This document shows positions 33,387-42,876 of a stretch of 64,000 nucleotides of DNA, piece by piece. The stretch is taken from assembly GCA_002049455.2 (NCBI GenBank), contig KV918876.1, positions 62,001 to 126,000 of the forward strand. Direction: 5' to 3'. Numbering within the stretch: the stretch's first letter is position 1; each line of letters starts with the position of its first letter. Made by a program: the position numbers and the translations under genes. The DNA is from Porphyra umbilicalis (lineage: Eukaryota; Rhodophyta; Bangiophyceae; Bangiales; Bangiaceae). The notes beneath the pieces were generated by a model. It had not been told where the DNA came from, ran no database searches, and saw only the letters and a program-made list of their open reading frames with translations.

Positions 33387-34849
33387 CCTCACGACACGTA
33401 ACGTACTTGAGAACTAAAAATACAAGACGGGCGTGGGGGCTGTCAACGACGCGCAGCTCGGGCGTGACGGGATCCGTACGCGGTAGAGGAACCCTTAACG
33501 CCGGCGTGACTCCCGGCCCCTCCTTCATGCGCGACGACGGCGGTAGCCGTCAGCGGTAGCTGTACCGCGGCCGAACGCCTTTAAGGCGCAGGGGGTGCGG
33601 GGGGGCGGAGGTTCGCGAGGGCTGCCGGAGTGGGGGGCACGGCCAGGTGGTACCATTGAGGGCCAATGGCCCACTGGACGCCGTTCCCCGGGGAGTTTCC
33701 ACGTCGGCTGACCCTCCTAAGAGCGACATACGCTGCACCAATCGATGATCGCCCGAAGCAACGGGTAGTCAGAACGCGGCCACTGAGGATCCGATCCCAG
33801 CCTATCTCCGTGAGAACAGATGACCATTGACCGCCCAGTAAGGCTCACAGTGTCAACAAAGGAGGGTCGAGATCCCCGCATAAGGCGTGCCGCCCTTCAC
33901 ACAACTGATGGTGAGGAGTGCTGGGTCCACACACAAGGCTTGCAGCTCTGCACATGGCGGATGGTTGACAGAACAGCACACTGAAGTATGACACCTCGGC
34001 TGACAAGTAACTTCGTCACCCGATTAAGGGGCGTTCTTGAGAGGGTTACTTTACTGTCAACTAGTTGGATGGGTGGCCGTGGGCGCAGTCTGCAAGCCGG
34101 TGACGTCAGTCACTACGAGATGTGACCGGCCGAATGGTTGCTGGCGTTGGGTGTGTGTAGGGCATTGACGGAGTGGGGGCATGGGCGCCCGTGAGCAACT
34201 GCGGCGGGTGTGGGGGGGGGGTGCGTATCAGGCGTCGATGGAGAGTCCGTCGACGTTGGCATCGACGAAGCGGAGGCGTTGGCGTGGCCGCAGCCTTGTA
34301 AGCAGATGCAGTCGTAACGATGAGATCTGACCTGGGGTATCACAGGGGGTTCAGTGAGGGCCACGTAGAGCGCAGCGCAGCGTTCCAGAAATCCAGCGAT
34401 GAACGGCCGGAGTTGATCTGTGACCAGTCTCGTCCAGGCCTTGCATCGAGGCATTGAATCGTCTCACGCACGAAATTTCCCTCTCGACCCGGTGAGGCTA
34501 CATTTGCGATCCGGCGAGGCTACATGACGGGGAATCCCGCCGAATCCCACCGCCGTCGACGGGGACAACAGAGAGTTTTTGCAACGCGCATGAGACGGGG
34601 CCTGCGAGGAGCTTGTGAGATCGTTTTTCCGGCCGGTTGACTGTAAGAGATCCCATCACCACCGGTCGCGTCGAATCGGCCCGTTGCTTTTTGCAGCACC
34701 CGTCGTGAGAAGAGTGTGACAGCGCGTGGCCGGCCACCGCCGCCCGTCCGCCCGGCTGGCAACCCACTTGACGTCGCCGTTCGCGTCGCTGCCGCACCCA
34801 CGGGCGCACGCAAGTGGCTGTGCCCCCCCCCCCCCGCCAGATTGCAGAT

Positions 34850-36130
34850 ATGGTGTCTGTTTCAGGTAACCGACTTGCACGGTGGCGGGCTCGTCGCCGC
34901 ATTTTGGGGCACGCGCTGCTTGCGAGCCACGCAGCGGGTCGTTGTCTGGTCGATTTGGCTCCTTTGATGCGGAAGTATCGTCGGGCTCAGCGAGAGGTTG
35001 CTCTTTCCTTGGACCGTCGTCGTCGCATCGGCGCGACGTCCTTTAACCTTAACTTGTTCTCGTCACAGGAATGCCTTTCTCTTTTCCGTTTTCTTCCCCA
35101 ACACCTCGGTCGACTGGTTGACCTTCTGGCCATAAACGTTCCTTTTCCTCGTACCCGTTTGTCTGTGCCTCCAATTGACTGCCTGGCTATCGTGTTGCGT
35201 AGGCTGGCCGCGCCGACCCGGTGGGTGGACCTGGAAGAGTTGTTTGGGAGGAGTGCGTCGGCTTTGTGCCACATCTTCTATGCCACTGTTGCGATGATGA
35301 TGGAGAAATGGGGTGCCAATTTGACTGAGTGGCGTGTGGAGTTTATGAGGGGGAGGGCTGCTCTGCACGCAGAGAAGATCGAGGGGACTGGTGCATATCT
35401 CGACCGGTGTGTTGGGTTCATCGAAGGCACTGCTATTTTTATCGCGCGGCCGGGTGGGGGTTTGCAGCGAGCCTGCTACAGCGGCCACAAGCGCAAGCAT
35501 GCAGTGAAGTTTCAAAGTGTACTCACCCCGGACGGCCTCATCTTCCATCTTTTTGGCCCATGGGAGGGACGTCGCCATGATATGACATTGTACTTTGAGT
35601 CTGGTTTGGATGCTGTCTTGCCTCATGCATTGGTGATCAGTGGTGTGCAGTACTACATCTACGGCGATGCCGCCTGCATGGTGCGGCCATGGGTGCAGGC
35701 GGCGTTTAGCGGGGTCATGACAGATGAGCAAAGCGCCTGCAATACGACGATGGCTGTACCCAGGACGGCGGTGGAGTGGGGGTTTAAGGATGTCAAGCAG
35801 ACATGCGCCGCCCTCGACTACCCGCGCAAGCTTAAGCTGCGCGAGGGCCCGGTGGGCTTGCTATACAGCACGGCAGCCTTTGTTTGGAACCTCCGTTGCT
35901 GTACATATGGTTCGTCCCCCTCCTCTTCTTTTGATTGCAACCCGCCGAGCGTAGAGCAGTACCTGGGGCTTGCCCCCATTGGCGAGGTGGCCGGCGCACC
36001 GGGCGGCACTGATGTGGATGGGGAGGACATTGCTGAGGCGGAAGAGGGTGATGTCGGGGGTGTTGCAGAGGGAGGCGATGTCGTGGGCGCTGGTAATCCT
36101 GACGGTGGTGGTGCAGTCGGCGGCCAGTAA
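34850..36130 (+). CDS. PIF/Harbinger DDE transposase
   Basis: 426 residues from ATG 34850; an in-frame GTG at 34814 would add 12. It catalyses cut-and-paste transposition of the surrounding element. The N-terminal part carries a helical region (FNLNLFSSQECLSLFRFLPQ, then WVDLEELFGRSASALCHIF). The nuclease domain (DDE_Tnp_4 type) has GFIEGTAIFIARP, YSGHKRKHAVKFQSVLTPDG, LFGPWEGRRHDMTLYFESGL, YYIYGDAACMV (second catalytic Asp, residue 273) and PRTAVEWGFKDVKQ (Glu, residue 309). In this family the first motif normally reads G-x-x-D-G-T; here it is GFIEGT (codon GAA at 35423-35425), so the first catalytic position is Glu. The C-terminal ~50 residues are acidic and Gly-rich. Otherwise undamaged. 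Confidence 0.93.
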   Translation: MVSVSGNRLARWRARRRILGHALLASHAAGRCLVDLAPLMRKYRRAQREVALSLDRRRRIGATSFNLNLFSSQECLSLFRFLPQHLGRLVDLLAINVPFPRTRLSVPPIDCLAIVLRRLAAPTRWVDLEELFGRSASALCHIFYATVAMMMEKWGANLTEWRVEFMRGRAALHAEKIEGTGAYLDRCVGFIEGTAIFIARPGGGLQRACYSGHKRKHAVKFQSVLTPDGLIFHLFGPWEGRRHDMTLYFESGLDAVLPHALVISGVQYYIYGDAACMVRPWVQAAFSGVMTDEQSACNTTMAVPRTAVEWGFKDVKQTCAALDYPRKLKLREGPVGLLYSTAAFVWNLRCCTYGSSPSSSFDCNPPSVEQYLGLAPIGEVAGAPGGTDVDGEDIAEAEEGDVGGVAEGGDVVGAGNPDGGGAVGGQ

Positions 36131-36225
36131 CAGCTATGCTTTGTGGGCCGGCAGGGCGGGGACTGGGGGTCGTGTGCTAGGGTGGTGCAGCAGTCAATGT
36201 GCGGCTACCACGGCGACTGCTTTTC

Positions 36226-36430
36226 TTTTATTTACATTGCCCTTTCCTTCACGTTCCGTTCTCGTTCCTTTCTCGGTCCTTTCTCGGCCCTTTCTCTTTC
36301 TTTTCCCTTTACTTTCCCTTTCCTTTCTCCTTCCTTTCCCTTTCCTTTCCGGTTCCTTTCCCTTTCCTTTCCTTTTCCTTTCCCTTTCCTTTCTCGTTCC
36401 TTTCCGTTTCCTTTCCTTTCCCAGTTACCT
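36226..36430. repeat. polypyrimidine tract (TTTCC-type microsatellite)
   Basis: About 200 bp of almost uninterrupted pyrimidines on the plus strand in TTTCC/TTTCCC units, just 3' of the transposase stop. It may be a 3' UTR or filler of the Harbinger element. Confidence 0.9.
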
Positions 36431-36639
36431 CTAGACGACAAGGTGGGACTTGCTTAGTTCGCGGCAAGACCCAACTCTGAACGACCCATGCTGTCACGCC
36501 ACTCCGCGCGGCGAAAGAGACGGACTACAAGTGCTCCAATGTGGCACGACCGGGACGAGCGTTGCTGGAAAACGGCGACCACATGGTGTCGACCGTATGG
36601 GTGGGCCGCAACAGGACCTTCGCAGCTCCTCGTTTCACG

Positions 36640-37530
36640 CCGTCACCACCCTGGCCAACCACGGCCCCACAAGCCCCGCCCTCGCCAACAACGCCCCTAC
36701 CAGCGACGCCCCCGCCGACCACGCCCCCGCCAGCCTGGGCACTGGCAAAGCACGCCTCCACCGACCGGGCCCCGGCGGACTAGGCCACCGCCGACCTGGC
36801 CCCCGCCGCCGCGACCCCTCCACCGCAGCCCCCGACCAACCCAACATCCAGAAACCCTGCCCCCTTCGACTGGGCTCCGCCCCACCCCGCCGCCACGACG
36901 CACGACCTCGCTAGCGCCGCCCCCGGGCACTAATCCCACTCCGACGCCGCCCCATCGGCCTGGGCGCCCGCCAACTCCTCCTACGACCACCACGCCCCCA
37001 AAAACCCCGCCCCAGCCAACCCGGCCGCCGTAGACCATGCCTGTATCCATCACGGAGCCTCCAAATCCGCACCCGCAAAGCACGAGCCCGCCAATGACGC
37101 TCCCTCAAACCACACCCCCGCCGACTACACCCCCGCCAACCCGGCACACGGCCAAAAAAGCCTCCACCGACGCCGCCCCCGCCCCCTGGGCCCCCGCTGA
37201 CTGGCCCCCCGCCGACGCCGCCCCCGCCGACCATGCTCACGTCAACAACGCAACCGCCAAGCCTGCACGCGCCGAACGCGCTCTCGCCAGTCACGCCTCG
37301 CCGCCGCCGGCCCCGCCGCGCCCGTCCCCGCCGCGCCCGTCCCCTCCGCGCCCGACCCCGCCGCCCCCGTCCCCGCCACCCCCGGCCCCGCCGTGCCCGG
37401 CCCCGCCATACCCGGCCCGGCAGCGCCCGGCCCTGCCGCCGCCGGCCCCGTCGCGCCTGGCCCCGCCGCGCCCGGCCCGGCCGCGCCCGGCCCCGCTGCT
37501 GCCGGCCGCGCCGCCACGAACACGCCGCTG
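36640..37530. repeat. C-rich degenerate minisatellite inside Harbinger element
   Basis: Degenerate units related to GCCGACCACGCCCCCGCC fill the first part. From about 37310 to 37520 a regular 15-bp unit of the form CCGGCCCCGCCGCGC takes over. All frames are open because of the composition (Pro/Ala on plus, Gly/Ala or Arg on minus). I do not call a gene here. Confidence 0.75.
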
Positions 37531-38117
37531 CGTACCCCGCTACCGCGGAATCCAACCCCGTCAACCTGCCTTCAGTTTAGCTGTCGACGATGGCACGGGG
37601 CGCTGACGGCCGAGTCGGCGCGTGCGTTGGTGATGGCCATAAGGTGCGCAGCCGCCGTTGTCGTGGCGGGGACGGACCAGGGCATCCTCGTTGGCAGACG
37701 TGACGGCGGCTGTATTGGTTACCGAGAGGCATCCGCGTCCCCTCAGACCGCGAGGGGGATTGCATGTGCTGTGGAACGTTTGTGTCATCCGACGAGCAGG
37801 TCTTTCTGGGGAGGTACGGAGAGGACCTGTGGGAGGGGGGGTGGGGAGGGTGGTAGGAGGGGACTGCGGGTGGGGCCAACGGGGGGGGCGCAGCTTGAAA
37901 GTGCAGGGGTGGGGGGGGGGGGGGCGCCACTGACGAGGCACCTGTGGCGGGAGCCGCCGCAGCCTGCAGGCACTGTGCCCCTGCCGTGTTTGTTTACTTT
38001 TTTTGTGGACTGCCTTTTTATTTCAAGTCATACCAATACCTCATTCAATGTAACACAAAGGTCAAGCGCACAACCAACGAAGGCAACCAGTGGCACGCAC
38101 GGATCAGAAAAAAACAA
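37531..38117. other. Harbinger interior without an identified gene
   Basis: Lies between the minisatellite and the stop codon of the Myb-like gene. It contains a G-rich run near 37890-37925 and is probably untranslated element sequence. Confidence 0.4.
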
Positions 38118-39059
38118 TCACCCCAGCTTGCGCGTCATGGCCTCGAGCACACGCAAAAGTGCCTGCCGCTCTTCGTGTTGCGCAGCATCTTGGCGTTCTC
38201 GGCGCACCCCCTCGTCGCGCCTGAACTGACGCTCGTCCACCATGCGCCTCTCCTCGAGCGCGATCTGCTTGTTGGCCAGGTCCTCGCGCCGCTTCTTTCT
38301 CTGCTGGATGATCTCGAAGATGTCTTCATCGTCGTCGTCCATCTCTGAGCGCATGCGGCGCCGGCCTCTTCTCGCCGAGTTCTTGGTTGGCGTTGACCTG
38401 GAAATAGCGGGCGCGTCCTCCGCATCGTCGCTGCTCCCTCCCTCCAAGCTCTTTGCATGCCGGCGGCGCCTCTCCATCGCCATTTGCCGAATGGCCGCGC
38501 CGTCAGCGACGAGCTTCTCATCCTTCTCGCTGGCCTCGTTGCGCTCGACCTTCTCACGCTCCTTGATCTCAACCGACTTTGGCATGACATCTTGTAGAAG
38601 CACCTGAAGCTCCGTGTCGCCGTCCTCCTTCTCGTGGCCCGTTTTTTTGGCGTCGGCGTTGTCTTGTGTCGTGTATTGCTTCCGCAAGGTGTTAAACCGG
38701 TCCTGTATCACCTTCCCAGTGACGGTGAAGAAAGCCTGCGGCTGGGAATTGAAAATGGTGGCGGCGTTTTCGAACCGCTCGGATATCTTGCCACGTGGAG
38801 CTACATGGGCGTTGGCCGCGCGCGCCGCGTTGATGAGCTTGACGTCGTGAGAGTCCGTCCACGACCGCCGCTCCTGCTTGCCCGCGTCACGCGCACCGAT
38901 CTCCTCCACCTCCGCGTCGGAGGGCGCCTTGTAGCCACCAGTGGCAACCGCATCCACATGCTCGCCACCATCGTCGATGGCCGCCTCGGCGACCGTCGAC
39001 GCCGGTGAGTCGCCGACGTCACCGGCTACGTGGCTGTCCGCTGGCCAGCTGGCGTCCAT
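38118..39059 (-). CDS. Harbinger Myb/SANT-like DNA-binding protein
   Basis: 313 residues from ATG 39059; the frame stays open upstream to 39254 but that part lies near the terminal repeat and has a poorer composition. It contains a trihelix/Myb-like segment: RRSWTDSHDVKLINAARAAN, then ERFENAATIFNSQPQAFFTV, then TGKVIQDRFNTLRKQY. A basic patch RRGRRRMRSEMDDDDEDIFE follows, and a C-terminal charged coiled coil (QQRKKRREDLANKQIALEER to the end). In PIF/Harbinger transposons this partner binds the terminal repeats and assists nuclear import of the transposase. It is convergent with the transposase gene and frame-intact. Confidence 0.88.
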   Translation of the reverse strand: MDASWPADSHVAGDVGDSPASTVAEAAIDDGGEHVDAVATGGYKAPSDAEVEEIGARDAGKQERRSWTDSHDVKLINAARAANAHVAPRGKISERFENAATIFNSQPQAFFTVTGKVIQDRFNTLRKQYTTQDNADAKKTGHEKEDGDTELQVLLQDVMPKSVEIKEREKVERNEASEKDEKLVADGAAIRQMAMERRRRHAKSLEGGSSDDAEDAPAISRSTPTKNSARRGRRRMRSEMDDDDEDIFEIIQQRKKRREDLANKQIALEERRMVDERQFRRDEGVRRERQDAAQHEERQALLRVLEAMTRKLG

Positions 39060-39588
39060 GATGACAGGAACAATAGAGTCGGGCGAGGTGCAAGGAATGT
39101 ATTGAGGGTCCTCGGTGGACAGGGGTGGGCGCAAAGGGGGAGTACGTGGTACACATCGGAGGAAATGAGGGGTGCGCGCGTCGGCCGCAGACTCGCGCAG
39201 CGCCAACAAACGGAGTGCCCAGACAGTCCTGTGCTCATCAGTCGACGCTCTCACGGCCCGTGATCATTTTCCCGAATTAGTCTCAACGTGAGAAGGTCGT
39301 GAGAAGAGATCCTATATCCGTCTCGATATCCGGTCCCTTACAGAGCGTTCACTCGGCCGATGCTGTCACAAACTACTCACAAACCGTTCTCACACGCGTT
39401 GCAAAAACTCTCTAACACCAAGACTGAGGGCGCCACTTGTAGCCTGCGTTTCCACGGGCTGGTGAGAGGCCAGTGGAGCCCGCGCCACCCCAGCATTGCT
39501 TTCACTTTCTGGGTACAAATTCTAGGCCGCAGTACGCCCCAGTACACCCTTTGCGCACCCCAGTAGTGTGGTACGTATTCGAGACGAT

Positions 39589-39734
39589 CGTCTGCAAAGT
39601 GGGGCGCATGCTGATTTACCGTACTGGCGCCCGTGCCCACAATTTTCAAAATTTCCTCCGAACGCGTCCAGTACAGGCTGAAATGGCATGTACTAGGCCA
39701 TATTCGACCCCCCTCCACACTGCAAAACTTCCAA
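39589..39734. repeat. fragment related to copy A/B interior
   Basis: Contains GTACAGGCTGAAATGGCATG and GGCCATATTCGACCCC, close to the 32290-32335 segment of copy A. A truncated relative of the same TIR family lying directly against copy A's right end. Confidence 0.55.
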
Positions 39735-39736
39735 TA

Positions 39737-39867
39737 CAGTGCGTTCTCGTTATAAGAGACAGCTGATTCGGCTCAATATGAAGAAAAAGTGGCCAACACG
39801 GACTGGAATGGAAGACTCGCGACCCATATTCTTTTGTAAACGATTCTCTTATAACGAGAACGCACTG
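39737..39867. mobile_element. 131-bp pogo-like MITE, intact
   Basis: Terminal inverted repeats of about 23 bp are perfect and start CAGTGCGTTCTCGTTATAAG, like the CAGT...TCGTTATAA termini of pogo/Tigger elements. TA lies on both sides (39735-39736, 39868-39869). A split relative is at 21183-22748. Confidence 0.9.
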
Positions 39868-39874
39868 TATAGTA

Positions 39875-40588
39875 TTCCAGCCAAATGCGTGCAATACCCT
39901 GGCCTTCAGAGCGGTGACGCGCTCGGCGACGCATCGACACCGGGCACGCCGGCGGGCTCCATAGCCGCAAGCGCGCACGGGGGCACGTACAGCCACATTG
40001 CCGTGGCGGGGGGAACGTGGGACCGGGAAAGGGGTGCCGCCTCCGTCATAGCAGCGGCGGCAGCCCGCCGGCGTCGCGCGACGCCCACGGGCGGGGCCGT
40101 CACTCCGCCGCGCAGCGCACCTGCGCACGGCGGACGGGGCGGTCGGCACGGCGCACGGGCGGGCTGGTGGGACCGACCGCGCGCGACGAGGCGCCTCTGA
40201 CCACGCCGCTCGATGGCGTCAGAAACCGCCGACGAGCCGCCGCAACAAAAACCGGCGCGCAGGCACGATCGCCCTCGGGTCGTCGTGGGCGCGTCGAATC
40301 TCGGATGTCGCTGCGCGCGGTTTCTGGGAGCAACTCGGGGCGATGGGGGGGGTCAGGGGGGCAGGGGCCGTCCAGGCCCTGTGACCCCGGTTGCAGGACA
40401 GTCCTTCACAGCCATGTAACTCCATTCACTTTTAGCGTCATCGCGACCTTTCCCACGCTGACACGCCCTCAGATCACTGAGGACACGAATGCAGACTGCC
40501 TCCTCTGAAACGGAGAGCAAGTCCCTGGATCTAAGTATATGTGTGCATCACTACACTTTGAGAGCACCCTGTTCTAAAGGCCAGGGAA
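39875..40588 (-). repeat. R-family repeat, copy R4
   Basis: Reverse orientation relative to R2 and R3, from TTCCAGCCAAATGCGTG to TCTAAAGGCCAGGGAA. Full length (714 bp), with TA immediately outside both ends, and only about 7 bp from the pogo-like MITE. Confidence 0.85.
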
Positions 40589-41092
40589 TAGAAACGATAT
40601 TCGCGTTTTGGACCACGGTGCTCCTCTGCACGCGCCCAGTATAGGAACACACTGCGCCCACAACGTGCCTGGCTGCCACTCCACGGCACCGACACTGCTC
40701 AAACATCGCGTACGCGGGGGTCTTTCCGGCGCTGGGTGGGGACACGTAGAACTCGCAGGACATCCCACGATCAAGAAGCGTAACGCGGCACCTACAAACG
40801 GCGATCAATCACGCTTCCCTTGCGGGCTGTCTTGAGGCTGTTTCCTTCTCTGCAGGGGGGCCGTTTATACCTCGTCTCGTGCGTTTATTCTTTGGCTGCG
40901 CTTCCTCTGCAAACACTGCATAACATGTCAAGCAGAGTCCAGGCCAGAAAAAAGGACCAAGAATAAAAACTAAAGCAGAGGTCACACCGCCCCGGCTTGA
41001 TCGCATGCTGGACCCCCGCGTGCCCTGCTGAGCGCGTCATTGAAGTAGAAACGAGTAGACTAGCGTCGATCGCAGAAAAGCCAGAAAGAGAT
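40589..41092. other. no gene identified
   Basis: Nothing recognised. Confidence 0.35.
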
Positions 41093-41306
41093 AAACACGT
41101 AGCCAATCACAAGAAGCAAAGAGTTCGACGAGCAACACGGAAACGCGAGACGTGCGTCAGTACAACGACAAAAAAACTCAGTACGTCCGCGAGACCCGCA
41201 AACACGTAGCCAATCACGAGAAGCAAAGAGATCGACGAGGAACACGGAAACGCGAGACGTGGGTCAGTACAATGATACAAAAACCCAGTACGTCCGTGAG
41301 ACCCGC
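41093..41306. repeat. two tandem 107-bp units
   Basis: Units at 41093-41199 and 41200-41306 both start AAACACGTAGCCAATCAC and differ at about ten positions. A related stretch (ACGTAGCCACAGACAAGC) is near 47614. Confidence 0.88.
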
Positions 41307-41979
41307 ACCGGCACCCATCAAGTACGCAGGTACAACACACCTCTGAATTGTATCACTCTGAGTAGCTGCACGACAAAGCATCCGCCTCACGGCACGTACC
41401 AAGGAGCCTGCGGCAGATCGGAGACGGATCGAGGGGGTGGCGAACGACGGCGACGCCGGCGGGGCGTCGGATGACTCCAGGAGGGTGGGCGAGGGCGTCG
41501 GTCTCGACCCGACTCGACGACCAGTGGAACAGCCTCAGAGACGCCGCCTTCGTGGTCACGTTGGCTCTTATGAGGCGAGCGCACTGTTTTTCGACCCTCT
41601 CAAACGCACCGAGAGGGCGCATTGTGCGCGGTCCGCTCAGCCTCTTTCGACTCAGTGTGCAGCTGCGCGCTGTCGTGTGCGACTCACACGTGATGCGTTC
41701 CATGGAACACAGCGATAGCCTCCCTGTCAGCTCTCGACAGCAATGCCGCGTCATCAAACTGTGTGCACGTATCTGATTGGGCAACGATACTTTTTCGAAC
41801 GGAAATATGACCGGTATCCACATTCGTTGCTCGTTTTGATACGTGCTGAACGCTGGTGGCTTCTGGAAGTCCAGGGACGCCCGACACAGATTGATGCGTG
41901 ACAAAAAGTCCTGACCGGCCCTTGCACGCTGCGAAACGACGACGACACACCGATTTCCTGTGTGCGCGTCACTTGTAGC

Positions 41980-42003
41980 CTGCTTCAGCAGGGGCTACAA
42001 GCC
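41980..42003. repeat. CTTGTAGCC/GGCTACAAG hairpin
   Basis: Nine-base perfect stem around a TGCTTCAGCAGG-like loop. The same hairpin occurs inverted at 45138-45168, and a weaker relative near 45260-45292. Confidence 0.75.
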
Positions 42004-42559
42004 CACGAATCTGGCCCGATTTACCTGGTACACCCCACGGGGCCAGCACGTGGGACTTGTAGCCCACGTTCTGGACCCCCCCCCCCCCAGATGACGTGCG
42101 TTCGGCCCCCCCCCCACGGCCGCCGCTCCGAATTGATGCCAGTAAGGCAATCGGGCCTAATCGGGCCTGTAGTACATGAAGTTCAGCCTAGTACGTGTCT
42201 TGGTACACGTCTAGTATGCGCCCCACTTTTCCGACGATCGAGATTCTCGACTTCGACAATAACAGATCTCGGTCTGTACCAGGCCCTGCTTTGGGAATTT
42301 GGCCATCAAGTATTTTTGCAAGTACGAGTATGAGGCCACTCTTACTCGCGGATTTGATGGGGCTTCGGAATACACTCCCATTTCCTCGGAGGCAGCGAGA
42401 ATGTACTTCTGAAGACTAGCCGAGTGAGTATGGAATGCATATGCGGTGAGCATGAGAAAAGCCGAGCTGTCAGTGTCTTCTGTTTCCAGTGAATAAAAGA
42501 ACCAGCAGCCTGTGTTACAGGACGGCGCGCCAACAGCGGCTTTCGCCGCCATTGCCGCA

Positions 42560-42710
42560 AGAGTGGGAGGCAGGGGGCGGGGGGGGGGGCAGGCGGGGGG
42601 GGGTGGTGGCTATTTGGGGCGCGGGGAGGCGGGCAGCGGCCCGGGGGGGGGGGGGAGGGTATCGAGGGGGGGCGGGGAGGGGGGGGCGGTCCGGGCAGTC
42701 TTGAAGGGCG
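42560..42710 (+). repeat. G-run cluster (G-quadruplex potential)
   Basis: At least six runs of 5-11 consecutive G within 150 bp on the plus strand. Confidence 0.75.
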
Positions 42711-42876
42711 GGGAGCAGGGCGACCGGCGAAAAATGTGCGTTTGAGAGTATGAGGCAGCTGGATGGGTGCGCCGCTCCCCGTCGAGCACAGTATGCCTGA
42801 GGGAATAACAAAGCACACAGCTTCCGTGGTTCCCTGCATCATCTCATGGCACGGCTTGACGTGGCACACCGGTGGA

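Larger units (their letters stand above)
34570..39413. mobile_element. complete PIF/Harbinger transposon (4,844 bp) nested in copy A
   Basis: Terminal inverted repeats AGAGAGTTTTTGCAACGCG (then a two-base difference and TGAGA) occur at 34570 and inverted at 39413. The 3-bp duplication AAC lies at 34567-34569 and 39414-39416, and copy B shows the empty site. Two convergent genes, a DDE transposase (plus) and a Myb/SANT-like protein (minus), are the standard PIF/Harbinger pair. Both reading frames are intact, so this may be a recently active autonomous copy. Confidence 0.95.
31801..39588 (-). mobile_element. 2.25-kb TIR element, copy A, carrying three nested insertions
   Basis: Ends read ATCGTCGCGATTCCGTACCA at 31801 and, inverted from 39588, ATCGTCTCGAATACGTACCA. 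The element is a reverse-orientation copy of 48046-50292. It is interrupted at 31838-32266, 33127-33386 and 34570-39413. Removing these and one copy of each target duplication (2, 3 and 3 bp) leaves 2,247 bp, the exact length of copy B. AT flanks the CGTC ends on both sides, a possible 2-bp duplication. No coding domain is recognisable in the parental element. Confidence 0.88.
41307..42876. other. no gene identified; hairpin and G-rich tract
   Basis: Contains the CTTGTAGCC hairpin (41981-42000), a C-rich run at 42069-42080 and a G-rich segment at 42560-42710. No coding domain recognised. Confidence 0.4.

Noticed and set aside
36911-37606. Overlapping open frames on both strands rich in Pro, Gly or Arg
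   Set aside because: They are translations of a C-rich minisatellite inside the Harbinger element; no start, domain or codon pattern supports a gene.
41093-41306. CRISPR-like array
   Set aside because: Only two long units without spacers, in eukaryotic sequence.
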